Assembly: GCA_050486105.1 (NCBI GenBank)
Contig: JBJHCR010000022.1
Span: forward strand, 1 to 34,877
Source of the DNA: JAEXNA01 sp050486105
GTDB lineage: Bacteria; Vulcanimicrobiota; Xenobia; Xenobiales; JADMJV01
Direction of reading: 5' to 3'
DNA: 34,877 nt
This document shows positions 15,631 to 23,469 of the stretch, piece after piece. Numbering within the stretch: the stretch's first letter is position 1; each line of letters opens with the position of its first letter. A model generated the notes under the pieces. That model saw nothing but the letters and a program-made list of their open reading frames with translations. It ran no database searches and had not been told where the DNA came from. The translations under genes and the position numbers were made by a program.

Positions 15631-15653
15631 CAGCTGAGTAGTTAGACCGTCGG

Positions 15654-15777
15654 CTTCGAGGTGATCTCGAAGGCTGAAGCGTTCAAGGCCTCGATTCTAC
15701 CTTGAGAGATCGGGCCTTTGAGCTTCTCCCAGGGTTTGAGCGAAGACGGAAGCCAGGAATCATCTGATGAGGTTCCT
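15654..15777 (+). promoter_or_regulatory. Structured rplK-rplA spacer, candidate L1 autoregulatory leader
   Basis: The 201-nt gap between rplK and rplA contains three stems in a row. The first is CTTCGAG-GTGAT-CTCGAAG (15654-15672). The second is a 12-position stem 15684-15695/15709-15720 with one mismatch. The third is AGGAA-TCAT-CTG-ATGA-GG-TTCCT (15755-15777), two short helices split by a bulged GG. L1 is known to repress its own mRNA by binding a mimic of its 23S site, two short helices with an asymmetric internal loop; the third stem is a candidate. This assignment is inference. No promoter is obvious in the gap. Confidence 0.45.
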
Positions 15778-15831
15778 GCCTGGGTATTAGGTGGAAGGCT
15801 CTATGAGCCGTTCGACCACTGGAGGTAAGAA

Positions 15832-16539
15832 ATGGGAAAGAAAGACAAGAAGTATCGGGCCGCGCTTGAGCAGTACGACCCGAGCAGCTCTCTCGATGTA
15901 GCCGAAGCCGTGGACACCGTCTGCAAAGTGGCCTTCGCGAAATTCGATGAGACCGTAGAGATCCACGTGAAGTTAGGAATAGATCCTCGAAAGAGCGATC
16001 AGACCGTCCGAGGGACCACGGTTTTGCCCCACGGAACCGGTAAGACTCCTAAGGTGATCGTGTTCACCAAGGGCGACCGCATCAAGCTAGCTGAAGATGC
16101 CGGAGCTGATTTGGCCGGAGCCGAAGATTTGATTCAAAAGGTCAAGGATGGGTTTTCCGACTTTGATATCGCTGTAGCCTCTCCGGATATGATGGGCGAG
16201 ATCGGTAAGAACTTGGGTCGGGTTTTGGGCCCTAAAATGCCGAACCCCAGGGCAGGAACGGTCGCTCCAGACCCGGCGAAGGCCGTGGCCGAACTCAAGT
16301 CCGGCAAGATTCAGTATCGTGCCGACAAGACGGGCATCGTTCATTGTCCCGTAGGCAAGGTCAGTTTCGGAAACGAGAAGCTGCTTGAGAACCTGAAAGT
16401 TTTGTTGGAGGCCGTGGTCAAAGCTAAGCCTTCGGCTGCCAAGGGAGCCTATCTTCGCTCCGTGACCCTGACCTCAACCATGGGACCACCCGTTAAGGTA
16501 GACACTCAAAAGGCAGGCGCACTGGGCGGTCTGAAATAG
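15832..16539 (+). CDS. rplA: 50S ribosomal protein L1
   Basis: 235 residues, the normal bacterial length, with the two-domain L1 pattern. Domain I shows FDETVEIHVKLGIDPRKSDQTVRGTTVLPHGTGK, domain II starts with VIVFTKGD, and the signature region is MMGEIGKNLGRVLGPKMPNPRAGTV. The closing segment GAYLRSVTLTSTMGPPVKVD is also standard. L1 binds 23S rRNA at the mobile stalk by the E site and usually represses its own operon. GGAGG lies 8 nt before ATG 15832. Instead of rplJ-rplL-rpoB-rpoC, a transporter gene follows after 25 nt. Confidence 0.98.
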   Translation: MGKKDKKYRAALEQYDPSSSLDVAEAVDTVCKVAFAKFDETVEIHVKLGIDPRKSDQTVRGTTVLPHGTGKTPKVIVFTKGDRIKLAEDAGADLAGAEDLIQKVKDGFSDFDIAVASPDMMGEIGKNLGRVLGPKMPNPRAGTVAPDPAKAVAELKSGKIQYRADKTGIVHCPVGKVSFGNEKLLENLKVLLEAVVKAKPSAAKGAYLRSVTLTSTMGPPVKVDTQKAGALGGLK

Positions 16540-16564
16540 ACCTCGGAACAGCGACCAGCTTTCG

Positions 16565-18070
16565 ATGGAGAGTTCTAACTCAAGACGTCCGTTTTGGTTA
16601 GGACTCTTTCTTTTTTTCCTTGTTCTGGCCTTACCCACCCCTGACGGGATGACCCCCCAGGCCAAACAGGTGGCCGCTACGGCAGTTCTCATGGCGGCCT
16701 GGTGGATCGGAGAGGCTTTGCCGATTCCATGCACCGCTCTGCTACCGTTAGTGCTCTTTCCCCTGTTTGGAGTGTTGCCCGCCAACCTGGTTGCTCCGAA
16801 CTATGGCAATCCCAACATCTATCTATTCATGGGGGGATTGTTTATGGCCATGTCCATGCAGCGTTGGAATCTCCATCGTCGGATGGCTCTGGCCATCTTG
16901 ACTCGTGTTCCAAGGCGTCCGGCGGCCATCATAGGGGGATTCATGCTCACCACGGCGGCGATCTCCATGTGGATCTCCGACACCGCCACAGTCATGATGA
17001 TGATGCCTATCGGTATCGCCGTTATCATGCAGGTCGAGTGTTTTTCTGCTGAGGATGAACCTAGGCCGACGCCTTTTGGAGCGGCCCTAATGCTCGGCAT
17101 TGCCTACGCAGGTGTCATCGGGGGAATTGGGACGCTCGTTGGGACCCCTCCGAATTTGGTTTTCGCCGGTACCTACCAAGAACTTGTTCCCGACGGAATA
17201 CAAATCGGCTTTGCCCGTTGGATGAAGGTGGGAACCACAGTGACCGTCATCCTCTTGCCTTTAACCTGGCTTTATCTCACGAGGATGGCTTTCGACCTGA
17301 GCACCACGAGAGGTGCCGAAGCCATCAACGTCTCGGTCTTGCAAGAGGAGAAAGCCGCTCTTGGGCCTATGAGGGGTGGCGAGAAGGTGACCCTGGCGGT
17401 GTTCGTCTCTGCGGCCTTTCTTTGGTTGACGCGTGGCGAGTATCATCGGGGAGAGATGGTTTCTCCGGGCTGGGCGGGCTGGTTGCAGGAGCCGGGTATG
17501 GTGGGAGACAGCACGGTAGCTATTGGGGCTGCACTGGTGCTTTTTATCTGGAGAACCAAGGCCCCCGATAGCGACCGTCTGGTTCCTGTCTTGGATTGGG
17601 AATGGGCCAAGCGAATTCCCTGGCGGGTGCTCTTGCTGTTCGGCGGAGGGTTCGCCCTGGCACACGCTTTCCAGGAGTCCGGATTGTCGGCCTGGATCGG
17701 AGGCCGAGCCAGCATCTTGGGCAGTATGCCTCCGGTCTTGATGATCTTTGCAGTCTGCTTCGTGATGACATTCTTAACCGAGGTCACCAGCAACACCGCC
17801 ACCACGACGGTTCTCATGCCGGTGCTCGCCGCAGCCGCCAGCACCATGGACGTGGACCCCCTATTATTGATGATGCCGGCGGCTATGTCCGCTTCCTGCG
17901 CTTTCATGCTCCCGGTGGCCACCCCGGGGAACGCCATCGTCTTCGGAAGTGGGTATCTTACCTTAAAGCAGATGGCCAAGGCAGGCATCTGGCTAAATCT
18001 GCTGGGCTCGGTGGTCATCACCGCCGTTATGGTCCTGGTTGCAGTGCCCGTATTTGGCATTGCTCTTTGA
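16565..18070 (+). CDS. DASS/SLC13-family sodium:carboxylate symporter
   Basis: 501 residues with about eleven or more hydrophobic segments. Two SNT-type motifs, SDT at 138-140 (WISDTATVMMMMP) and SNT at 409-411 (EVTSNTATTTVLMPV), are the inverted-repeat tips that bind sodium and substrate in this family. GxxTLVGTPPNLV (near 195) and the final AMSASCAFMLPVATPGNAIVFGSG are also family signatures. It should carry di- or tricarboxylates (succinate, malate, citrate) across the inner membrane with Na+; the exact substrate cannot be read. The SD before ATG 16565 is weak. It starts 25 nt after rplA, so it may ride on the ribosomal transcript, which is odd for a transporter. A fumarase gene lies 16 kb upstream. 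Confidence 0.92.
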   Translation: MESSNSRRPFWLGLFLFFLVLALPTPDGMTPQAKQVAATAVLMAAWWIGEALPIPCTALLPLVLFPLFGVLPANLVAPNYGNPNIYLFMGGLFMAMSMQRWNLHRRMALAILTRVPRRPAAIIGGFMLTTAAISMWISDTATVMMMMPIGIAVIMQVECFSAEDEPRPTPFGAALMLGIAYAGVIGGIGTLVGTPPNLVFAGTYQELVPDGIQIGFARWMKVGTTVTVILLPLTWLYLTRMAFDLSTTRGAEAINVSVLQEEKAALGPMRGGEKVTLAVFVSAAFLWLTRGEYHRGEMVSPGWAGWLQEPGMVGDSTVAIGAALVLFIWRTKAPDSDRLVPVLDWEWAKRIPWRVLLLFGGGFALAHAFQESGLSAWIGGRASILGSMPPVLMIFAVCFVMTFLTEVTSNTATTTVLMPVLAAAASTMDVDPLLLMMPAAMSASCAFMLPVATPGNAIVFGSGYLTLKQMAKAGIWLNLLGSVVITAVMVLVAVPVFGIAL

Positions 18071-18106
18071 AGAAATTCTCCTGGTTTTTTTTTCTGCGAA
18101 CAGACC

Positions 18107-18135
18107 TTGACACCGTTGCCTTTGGTCCTTAAGAT
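18107..18135 (+). promoter_or_regulatory. Promoter TTGACA-N17-TAAGAT for tRNA-Tyr
   Basis: The -35 TTGACA (18107-18112) and -10 TAAGAT (18130-18135), 17 bp apart, stand 9 bp before the tRNA. Start of transcription would fall almost at the mature 5' end, leaving almost no 5' leader. Confidence 0.8.
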
Positions 18136-18144
18136 AGCGGCGTC

Positions 18145-18231
18145 GGGTAGGTGGCCGAGTGGTTAAAGGCGGCAGACTGTAAATCTGCTGGGTGTATCCC
18201 TACGGCGGTTCGAATCCGTCCCTGCCCACCA
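18145..18231 (+). tRNA. tRNA-Tyr (anticodon GTA)
   Basis: 87 nt, class II with a long variable arm, encoded CCA. The acceptor stem is GGGTAGG/CCTGCCC with one wobble, the anticodon stem GCAGA/TCTGC encloses CTGTAAA (GTA, tyrosine), and the T arm is GGCGG-TTCGAAT-CCGTC. A promoter and a terminator frame it as a single-gene unit. Confidence 0.95.
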
Positions 18232-18236
18232 AAAAG

Positions 18237-18261
18237 AAACCTCGTGAAAACGGGGTTTTTT
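18237..18261 (+). terminator. Intrinsic terminator after tRNA-Tyr
   Basis: AAACCTCG (18237-18244) pairs with CGGGGTTT (18251-18258, one wobble) around TGAAAA and runs into a T tract ending at 18261. Confidence 0.75.
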
Positions 18262-18334
18262 CGATCCGGAACAAAATAGAGAGTCAAGCCTGATTCTTGA
18301 GTTTGGCGGAGTAGCTGGGCTTGGAGGGGAACTT

Positions 18335-18655
18335 ATGAGACGAGCAGAGCAAGGCAACTGCTTTAGAATGTTCAGAACCTGGATCGGGTTCAAGACTCAG
18401 AGGGAACTGGGAGAGTATTTCATTAAGAAGAAGATGATGAATACGGCCACTCCTACCATCAGCGTTAATCGCTGGGAGAAAGGCACCAGAAGACCTTCTG
18501 AGCTGATCCTGAGCACCTTGGCCCGGAGGGCCTCGGCTCAAGGCTTCAAGCTCAAAGGGGGGGCGAGCAAGTTGGACTTGCTGAGAAGCATTTATGAGAA
18601 GACCATGACTTTGGAGGAATGGGAAGCCCGGTTTGAATCGCTAAAGCCTGATTAG
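18335..18655 (+). CDS. Small XRE-like helix-turn-helix protein (106 aa)
   Basis: The middle of the protein reads as a Cro/C1-type HTH: a first helix FRTWIGFKTQRELGEYF, an inserted polar loop, then ISVNRWEKGTRRPSELILSTLARRA, where xxWExGxRxPs is the usual recognition-helix and following turn. The tail MTLEEWEARFESL is helical. It probably binds DNA as a dimer, with targets unknown; the inserted basic stretch before the recognition helix (KKKMMN) is unusual. GGAGGGG stands upstream of ATG 18335. No terminator follows; its stop codon overlaps by 4 nt the stop of the opposite-strand receiver gene ending the pilus operon, so the two transcripts converge and must overlap. Confidence 0.65.
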   Translation: MRRAEQGNCFRMFRTWIGFKTQRELGEYFIKKKMMNTATPTISVNRWEKGTRRPSELILSTLARRASAQGFKLKGGASKLDLLRSIYEKTMTLEEWEARFESLKPD

Positions 18656-19086
18656 GGCTGAGCTTGGCCCGTTTCTCTATGAGTGGATTCCCCCGACAAG
18701 GCCTGACCACCCAGCGACTCTCGGTGGAGCAAGGACTTGACGGTGGTGACCAATCGCTCGGGATCATAGGGTTTCCTTAGGAGCAAGGTTGCTCCAAGGT
18801 TTTCGACCGTCTCCGCGAGAATTTCGTCTCGGCTGGAGGTTAGAGCCAGCAAGGGCAGATGGCGAAATGGCTGCGAGAATCTGAGAAGCCTGAGCAGCAT
18901 GAATCCATCGAGCTTGGGAAGGTCCAACTCGAGAATCACTAGGTCAGGAGTCACTTCTTGGATGCTTTCATACAGGCTCAGTCCGTCTGAAAAAGTGGCT
19001 ACTGAGATCTCGGAAGTGGCCTCTAGGGACGATTGGAGAATCCTTCTTTCTGCCGAGGAGTGCTCGGCAAGGTAGACCGTCTTCAT
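18652..19086 (-). CDS. Stand-alone receiver-domain protein with Glu at the phospho-site (pseudo-receiver)
   Basis: 144 residues, a single CheY-like domain with a 25-residue polar tail. The fold is recognisable from ATFSDGLSLYESI, PDLVILELDLPKLDGFMLLRLLR, LALTSS (conserved Thr) and LLRKPY (conserved Lys). The phospho-acceptor Asp is replaced by Glu53 (LELDLP), and the acidic pair near the N-terminus is AEH instead of DD, so normal Mg-dependent phosphorylation looks unlikely. Glu may lock it in an active-like state, as a scaffold or partner switch. ATG 19086 overlaps the pilM stop as ATGA, so the genes are translationally coupled, in the position where pilN usually follows pilM. This is the last gene of the operon and converges on the XRE gene. 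Confidence 0.85.
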   Translation of the reverse strand: MKTVYLAEHSSAERRILQSSLEATSEISVATFSDGLSLYESIQEVTPDLVILELDLPKLDGFMLLRLLRFSQPFRHLPLLALTSSRDEILAETVENLGATLLLRKPYDPERLVTTVKSLLHRESLGGQALSGESTHRETGQAQP

Positions 19087-20066
19087 GCCAAGGCAAGACC
19101 TGCGGCAAGCTTGAACTGTCCAGCGCGGAGCAGATGCCTTCCGTCTATTTTTTTCCAACTGTCTCGAAGTACCGGTCTATTGAGTTCCGCAGCCAGTCGA
19201 TGCTCCATGGTTGGGGCTGCACCTCCACCGGAGAGATAGACCTCGTTTATTGGAAATTCAAAGGATTCCATGGTCCTCCGAACAGCATCGGCGATCCGAC
19301 TCATGGGAGGCTCAACGGGATTGTCCGATTGGTTGAGATCCAAGTTTTCAAGCTCCGATTGAGCGCGTTTCCACCCGCAACCATAGGCGGATGCCAGGAT
19401 AGAGATCAAGTCGCGGCAACCAGGACGAAAGTCCCTGGCCAAGTAGGGGTAGCCATCACGGACAATAACCACTTGGGTCAAGGTGAATCCAACGTGTATC
19501 AGGGCCACAAACCTATCAGGTTCGGGAGCGTGGTTGATTTGAAACTCCCGAGCTAATGCCAAGGCTGGAACTTCCACTTTGGCTAACTTTAGCCCCCTGT
19601 CAGCTAGGATGCTCTTTATTCTTAGAACCACCTCATTTCTCACTGCAATGTAGAAAGCACCCGTACCTGACTCATCCTTAAGAGGCGGAACAGAGATGAA
19701 GTTGAAGCTTGTTTGTTCTAGGTCGAAGGGAATCCAGCGTTGAGCTTCTGCTTGCACCGCCACCCCAAGTTCGTCTTCCTCGAGCTTGGGAAACTCAAGG
19801 AATCCGTAGCATGTATCCAGACCTTGTACGCAGGTGTTGACGGTCCTGACGTTCTTGGGCCACCAATTCAACGCTTGACGGAGGTCCTCTTCTCGCAAAT
19901 CACGACTTTGAGGCTCCCCGTCAACGTGGCTATCGTAGGTGAGCGGTTGCGAATCTCCACGAAAGGCCAGGGTTCTCGAATCGTCCAGGATTGCCCATTT
20001 CAGCGAGTGACTACCGATATCGAGTCCCACCGAAGGGGTGCGATGGAAGAAGTTGAAGCGCATCAT
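19083..20066 (-). CDS. pilM: PilM-like actin-fold ATPase, pilus assembly
   Basis: 327 residues, close to PilM (about 350). The actin/FtsA-like core shows phosphate-1 loop SVGLDIGSHSLKWAIL near the N-terminus, EAQRWIPFDLEQTSFNF, a typical PilM block, phosphate-2 region ALIHVGFTLTQVVIV and adenosine motif YLSGGGAAPTMEHRL. PilM is cytoplasmic and joins PilN/PilO to the PilB motor in type IV pili; the equivalent in type II secretion is the GspL cytoplasmic domain. The phosphate-2 Asp expected in the DIG motif is His here. No pilN or pilO follows; a pseudo-receiver gene takes that place. It overlaps the hybrid kinase stop by ATGA; a second ATG follows directly at 20063. Confidence 0.88.
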   Translation of the reverse strand: MMRFNFFHRTPSVGLDIGSHSLKWAILDDSRTLAFRGDSQPLTYDSHVDGEPQSRDLREEDLRQALNWWPKNVRTVNTCVQGLDTCYGFLEFPKLEEDELGVAVQAEAQRWIPFDLEQTSFNFISVPPLKDESGTGAFYIAVRNEVVLRIKSILADRGLKLAKVEVPALALAREFQINHAPEPDRFVALIHVGFTLTQVVIVRDGYPYLARDFRPGCRDLISILASAYGCGWKRAQSELENLDLNQSDNPVEPPMSRIADAVRRTMESFEFPINEVYLSGGGAAPTMEHRLAAELNRPVLRDSWKKIDGRHLLRAGQFKLAAGLALA

Positions 20067-22276
20067 GAAGCGGCCTCTTTAGGAGCTGGATTCATGTGGT
20101 GGAGTAGGATTTCAGCACTGAGTTCCAGTTCCTTCTTGAGCCTGCGCACCAGCCAAGGACAATCGGCAGGAGACTCTCTGTTTTCAAGTTCACGGGCTAA
20201 GCGTTCTACCGACAGAGCCCCAACCATTCCCGCTGAGCCACGAAGCATGTGGGCCAGACTGCGCAATTTTTCATGATCTGTCGATTCCAGGGCTAATGAG
20301 AGATCTTCTGAGCGCTCACCGACCGAATCTCGATAGCTCGCTAGCATGTCGTCTACGAAGCCAGATTTGCTTCGTGCCTCGTAACCTCTCAGGCGATCAA
20401 TGGTGTTGAAGTCAACCAAGGGGCGTCTTAGGTCTTGGTAGGTTTGCTCCAAGATCTCGATTTCCACCGGCTTAGTAAGCATGGCGTCAACCAGGCCTAA
20501 TTCAACGAAACGTTGCTCAGGAGCTCCAGTCGCAGCAAGGATCAGTGCTCCCCCGGGAAGGAGACTGTTCTGGTGGATGGTGGCCGTGAGATCGGCTCCA
20601 GACATGTCCGGTAAATTCCAATCGGTGATCACTAGAGTGGCCGGTTCCTGTTCTAGGATTCTGAGAGCCTGTGCGCCATCTGCAGCCGAGTAACAACAGT
20701 AGCCGAGATCGGTGAAAACTGCGTCAAGGTATCTGCGACAGACTTCTTCGTCGTCGATGATTAGGGCAACTCTTTCCGGTTGGGGACTGCTCTCGCCTTC
20801 GGGCTTTTGTTCCGGGACCACAGTCTCCGGTTCCTGGAGGGCTGCAAGAAGGTCCTGCTGTCTTATCGGCCGGGGAAGGTAGATCTCGCCTTGGGGACCC
20901 TTGCCACGGTTAGTATAGGAGGTGATCAGGTGCTTAGAACCTAGGAGCGGACAGGTCCCAATCGCTTCGCTGACGATCGAGATATGATATTTGTCAGCGT
21001 TTACCCCAATCGAATCCTTTTTCGCTTCTGAAACCCGCTCCACCTCGGCTCCCAACTGCTCTAGAAGATAGGTGAGGGCCAAGGCGCTCGGTTTGTGAGG
21101 TTCTAAGATCAAGACCTTACGGTCTAGCAACGGCTGGTCCTTGGGGGAGTGCTGCAAGACTTCAAAGGGAAGATCAAACCAGAACGCAGTGCCCCGGCCG
21201 ACTCGGCTTTCTACCCCCATCACGCCACCCATGGACTCCACCGTTTGATGAGAAATGGCCAATCCTAACCCGGCTCCCTGGGTGCGGTCTTCGGATTTGG
21301 CTTGCTTGAAGGGTTGAAAGATGAAAGCCCTCTTTTCCGGGGGGATACCCCTTCCACTGTCTTCAACCACAAACCGGATTACCGCCTGATTCTGATGCTG
21401 AGACTTCACTCGAGTTGAGAGCCCCAGGTATCCAAACTCGGTGAACTTCAGAGAGTTCAGCAGCAGATTGAGTACCACTTGACGCAACTTGATGGTGTCC
21501 CCCAAAACACTGATTGGAAGGGCCGGATCTAAGTTCAAAACCACCTCGAGTCTCCGTTCTCGTGCTTGAGGAAGCACCTGCGCCAATGCTTCTTCAAGGC
21601 AAGCTCTGAGATCGAGGGGCTTGCGTTCGATGGTCAGGCGTCCGCTTTCGGTGCTCGAAAGTTCCAGCAGATTGTTGAGGAGCTGGCTCAAGCTTCGTCC
21701 ACTGTTGAGGATGGTGTTCACATACTCGTCCTGCAATGGAGACAGATCGGTTCGGCTGAGCAAGTGGGCATAGCCAACAATACCAGACAGGGGGTTTCGT
21801 AATTCGTGGGTGATGAATGCCAAGAACTCAGACTTTTTCCGGCTCATTTCTAGAGCTGCTTCCTTTAGGCGCAGATCCTCGAGTTGGACCTTCTTTCGCT
21901 CTATGGCATAGGTCAAGGCACGAACCAGGAGACGACCGTCGACTTCGTCCTTGAACAAATAGTCTTGAGCTCCCTCCCGCACCGCCTTCTTGGCCAAGCT
22001 CAGGTCTGCCAGCCCCGTAAGGATGACGATAGGGATCTCGGGCCTGCACTGCTGAACCACCTTGAGGGTCTCGAATCCCAAGCCGTCAGGCAAGGTTAGG
22101 TCGAGAAGGACGACATCAAAATGCTCTGAAGCGAGGCGCTTCAAGCCCTCAGAAAGGAGGGCCTCCTGCTGCAGTTGGAATTCGAGGCCTGGGATGTTGG
22201 CCATTTGTTCCACCCAGATCTCAGCGTCGAAGAGGCTGTCTTCTATGAGAAGTATGTTGAGTGTCCAAAGACTCAT
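20063..22276 (-). CDS. Hybrid sensor histidine kinase: REC-HisKA-HATPase-degenerate REC-REC-Hpt
   Basis: 737 residues with no membrane segment or sensor domain. An N-terminal receiver (Asp59 in LLDLTLP, Thr87, Lys109) leads through a short coiled coil to HisKA with His157 (ITHELRNPL) and HATPase_c (NLLLNSLKF, EDSGRGIP, GAGLGLAIS). A degenerate receiver follows (about 386-490; ILEPH start, PIRQQDLLAAL end, Ser at the phospho position), then an intact receiver (IIDDEE, Asp552 in VITDWNLP) and an Hpt domain with His676 in AHMLRGSAG. This is a full phosphorelay in one chain, driven by phosphorylation of the first receiver or by protein contacts instead of a direct ligand. It lies between pilC/gspF (2-nt gap) and pilM (4-nt overlap), so its output probably controls the pilus machine. 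Confidence 0.9.
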   Translation of the reverse strand: MSLWTLNILLIEDSLFDAEIWVEQMANIPGLEFQLQQEALLSEGLKRLASEHFDVVLLDLTLPDGLGFETLKVVQQCRPEIPIVILTGLADLSLAKKAVREGAQDYLFKDEVDGRLLVRALTYAIERKKVQLEDLRLKEAALEMSRKKSEFLAFITHELRNPLSGIVGYAHLLSRTDLSPLQDEYVNTILNSGRSLSQLLNNLLELSSTESGRLTIERKPLDLRACLEEALAQVLPQARERRLEVVLNLDPALPISVLGDTIKLRQVVLNLLLNSLKFTEFGYLGLSTRVKSQHQNQAVIRFVVEDSGRGIPPEKRAFIFQPFKQAKSEDRTQGAGLGLAISHQTVESMGGVMGVESRVGRGTAFWFDLPFEVLQHSPKDQPLLDRKVLILEPHKPSALALTYLLEQLGAEVERVSEAKKDSIGVNADKYHISIVSEAIGTCPLLGSKHLITSYTNRGKGPQGEIYLPRPIRQQDLLAALQEPETVVPEQKPEGESSPQPERVALIIDDEEVCRRYLDAVFTDLGYCCYSAADGAQALRILEQEPATLVITDWNLPDMSGADLTATIHQNSLLPGGALILAATGAPEQRFVELGLVDAMLTKPVEIEILEQTYQDLRRPLVDFNTIDRLRGYEARSKSGFVDDMLASYRDSVGERSEDLSLALESTDHEKLRSLAHMLRGSAGMVGALSVERLARELENRESPADCPWLVRRLKKELELSAEILLHHMNPAPKEAAS

Positions 22277-22278
22277 GG

Positions 22279-23469
22279 CTAGGCTAAGAGGGCTACCAAA
22301 TTCATGAACGGAAGTCCCAACGCCAGGATGACAGCACCCACCAGAACTCCCACAGTTACGACCAGCAGCGGTTCTAAGGTCTTCGGAAGGCTTCTCAAGG
22401 CAAACTCCAATCGAGTTTCATAGTGTTCGGCCACGCTTTCGAGCATGACAGCCAGATTGCCCGCCGCTTCACCCGCTGCCACCATCCCGCCGGCAATAGC
22501 TGGGAAATGGGGCGAGGCTAACAGAGGCTCTGACAGGGACGAGCCGTTGGCCACCAACTCTTTGACTTTCAGGAAGAGGTCCCTCATGATTTCGTTCCCG
22601 GCGCTTCTTGCGGTGAGATCAAGGCAGCACAACACTGGGACTCCGCTCCCGTAAAGAGTGGCAAGCGTCCTGGTGCAGCGGGCCACCGAGGCTTCCATGA
22701 GGAACTCTTTGAGGGGTCCTAGGTTCATAGCTGAATACCAAGCTATCCTACGAACGAAGGGTCTGGCTTTCAAATGAGAGACTAGGAAGACGAACAGAGA
22801 CAAGAGCAGAGCAAGGGTGATCCCGTTTCGGGCCAAGAAGTCTCCAAACTCCAGGAAGATGACACTCATTCTCGGCAAAGGAATGCCGGCTGAGGCGTAC
22901 AGGTCCTTGACTACTGGAGCCCCATAGGCCAACATCCCGATGGAAACCACGATTCCAAAGCAAAAGACCAAGGCGGGGTAGAGCACGGCAGCCAATACGT
23001 CAAGTCGGAACCGTTGAGCTTTCTGCAATGAGTCGGCCAGTCTCTTGAGGACCACAGGCAAGGTGGCGGAGGCCTCTCCGGCTTCAACCAGGCAGACATA
23101 AAGCTCTCCGAAAACCGTTTGATGATTGCGCAAAGCTTCAGAGAAGGAGCGCCCGTCGGCCACAGTGGCGGCAACGTCCACCAGAATTCTTCTCATACCC
23201 GGCCGATGGACCCGTTCTCTCAAGAGAATATCTAGAGCTGCTCCAAAGGAGATCCCTGAACCGAGTAAGGATGAGATCTGCTGGGTGAAGGTGAGGATGT
23301 CGTCTTGGCTGATTCGGCGGACCTTTCCAGGTCCGACCTCATCCAAGCGAAGGACCAGAGGAAACCGCTCTCGGAGAAGGTTCAGAGCTTCCTGCCGGTT
23401 TGAAGCGTCTATGGTTCCCGTTTGTCGAGTTCCGCTACCATCTTTGACGCTGTAAAAGTATTTAAGCAA
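22279..23469 (-). CDS. gspF: Type IV pilus/type II secretion inner-membrane platform protein (PilC/GspF)
   Basis: 396 residues, the family's normal length. Two T2SF domains are visible, roughly 65-190 (DILTFTQQISSLLGSGISFGAALDIL ... GELYVCLVEAGEASATLPVVLKRLAD) and 265-390 (CTRTLATLYGSGVPVLCCLDL ... AGGMVAAGEAAGNLAVMLESVA), each followed by membrane helices. The protein forms the platform turned by the GspE/PilB ATPase to move pilin subunits into the pilus. The N-terminal 40 residues (YFYSVKDGSGTRQTGTIDA) are the usual cytoplasmic lead-in. It overlaps gspE by 8 nt. PilC and GspF cannot be told apart on sequence alone; PilM in the operon tips toward a type IV pilus-like system. Confidence 0.93.
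   Translation of the reverse strand: MLKYFYSVKDGSGTRQTGTIDASNRQEALNLLRERFPLVLRLDEVGPGKVRRISQDDILTFTQQISSLLGSGISFGAALDILLRERVHRPGMRRILVDVAATVADGRSFSEALRNHQTVFGELYVCLVEAGEASATLPVVLKRLADSLQKAQRFRLDVLAAVLYPALVFCFGIVVSIGMLAYGAPVVKDLYASAGIPLPRMSVIFLEFGDFLARNGITLALLLSLFVFLVSHLKARPFVRRIAWYSAMNLGPLKEFLMEASVARCTRTLATLYGSGVPVLCCLDLTARSAGNEIMRDLFLKVKELVANGSSLSEPLLASPHFPAIAGGMVAAGEAAGNLAVMLESVAEHYETRLEFALRSLPKTLEPLLVVTVGVLVGAVILALGLPFMNLVALLA

Noticed and set aside
18070..18106. Terminator after the DASS transporter, from the T run at about 18085-18093
   Set aside because: The T run has no convincing GC-rich stem directly before it.
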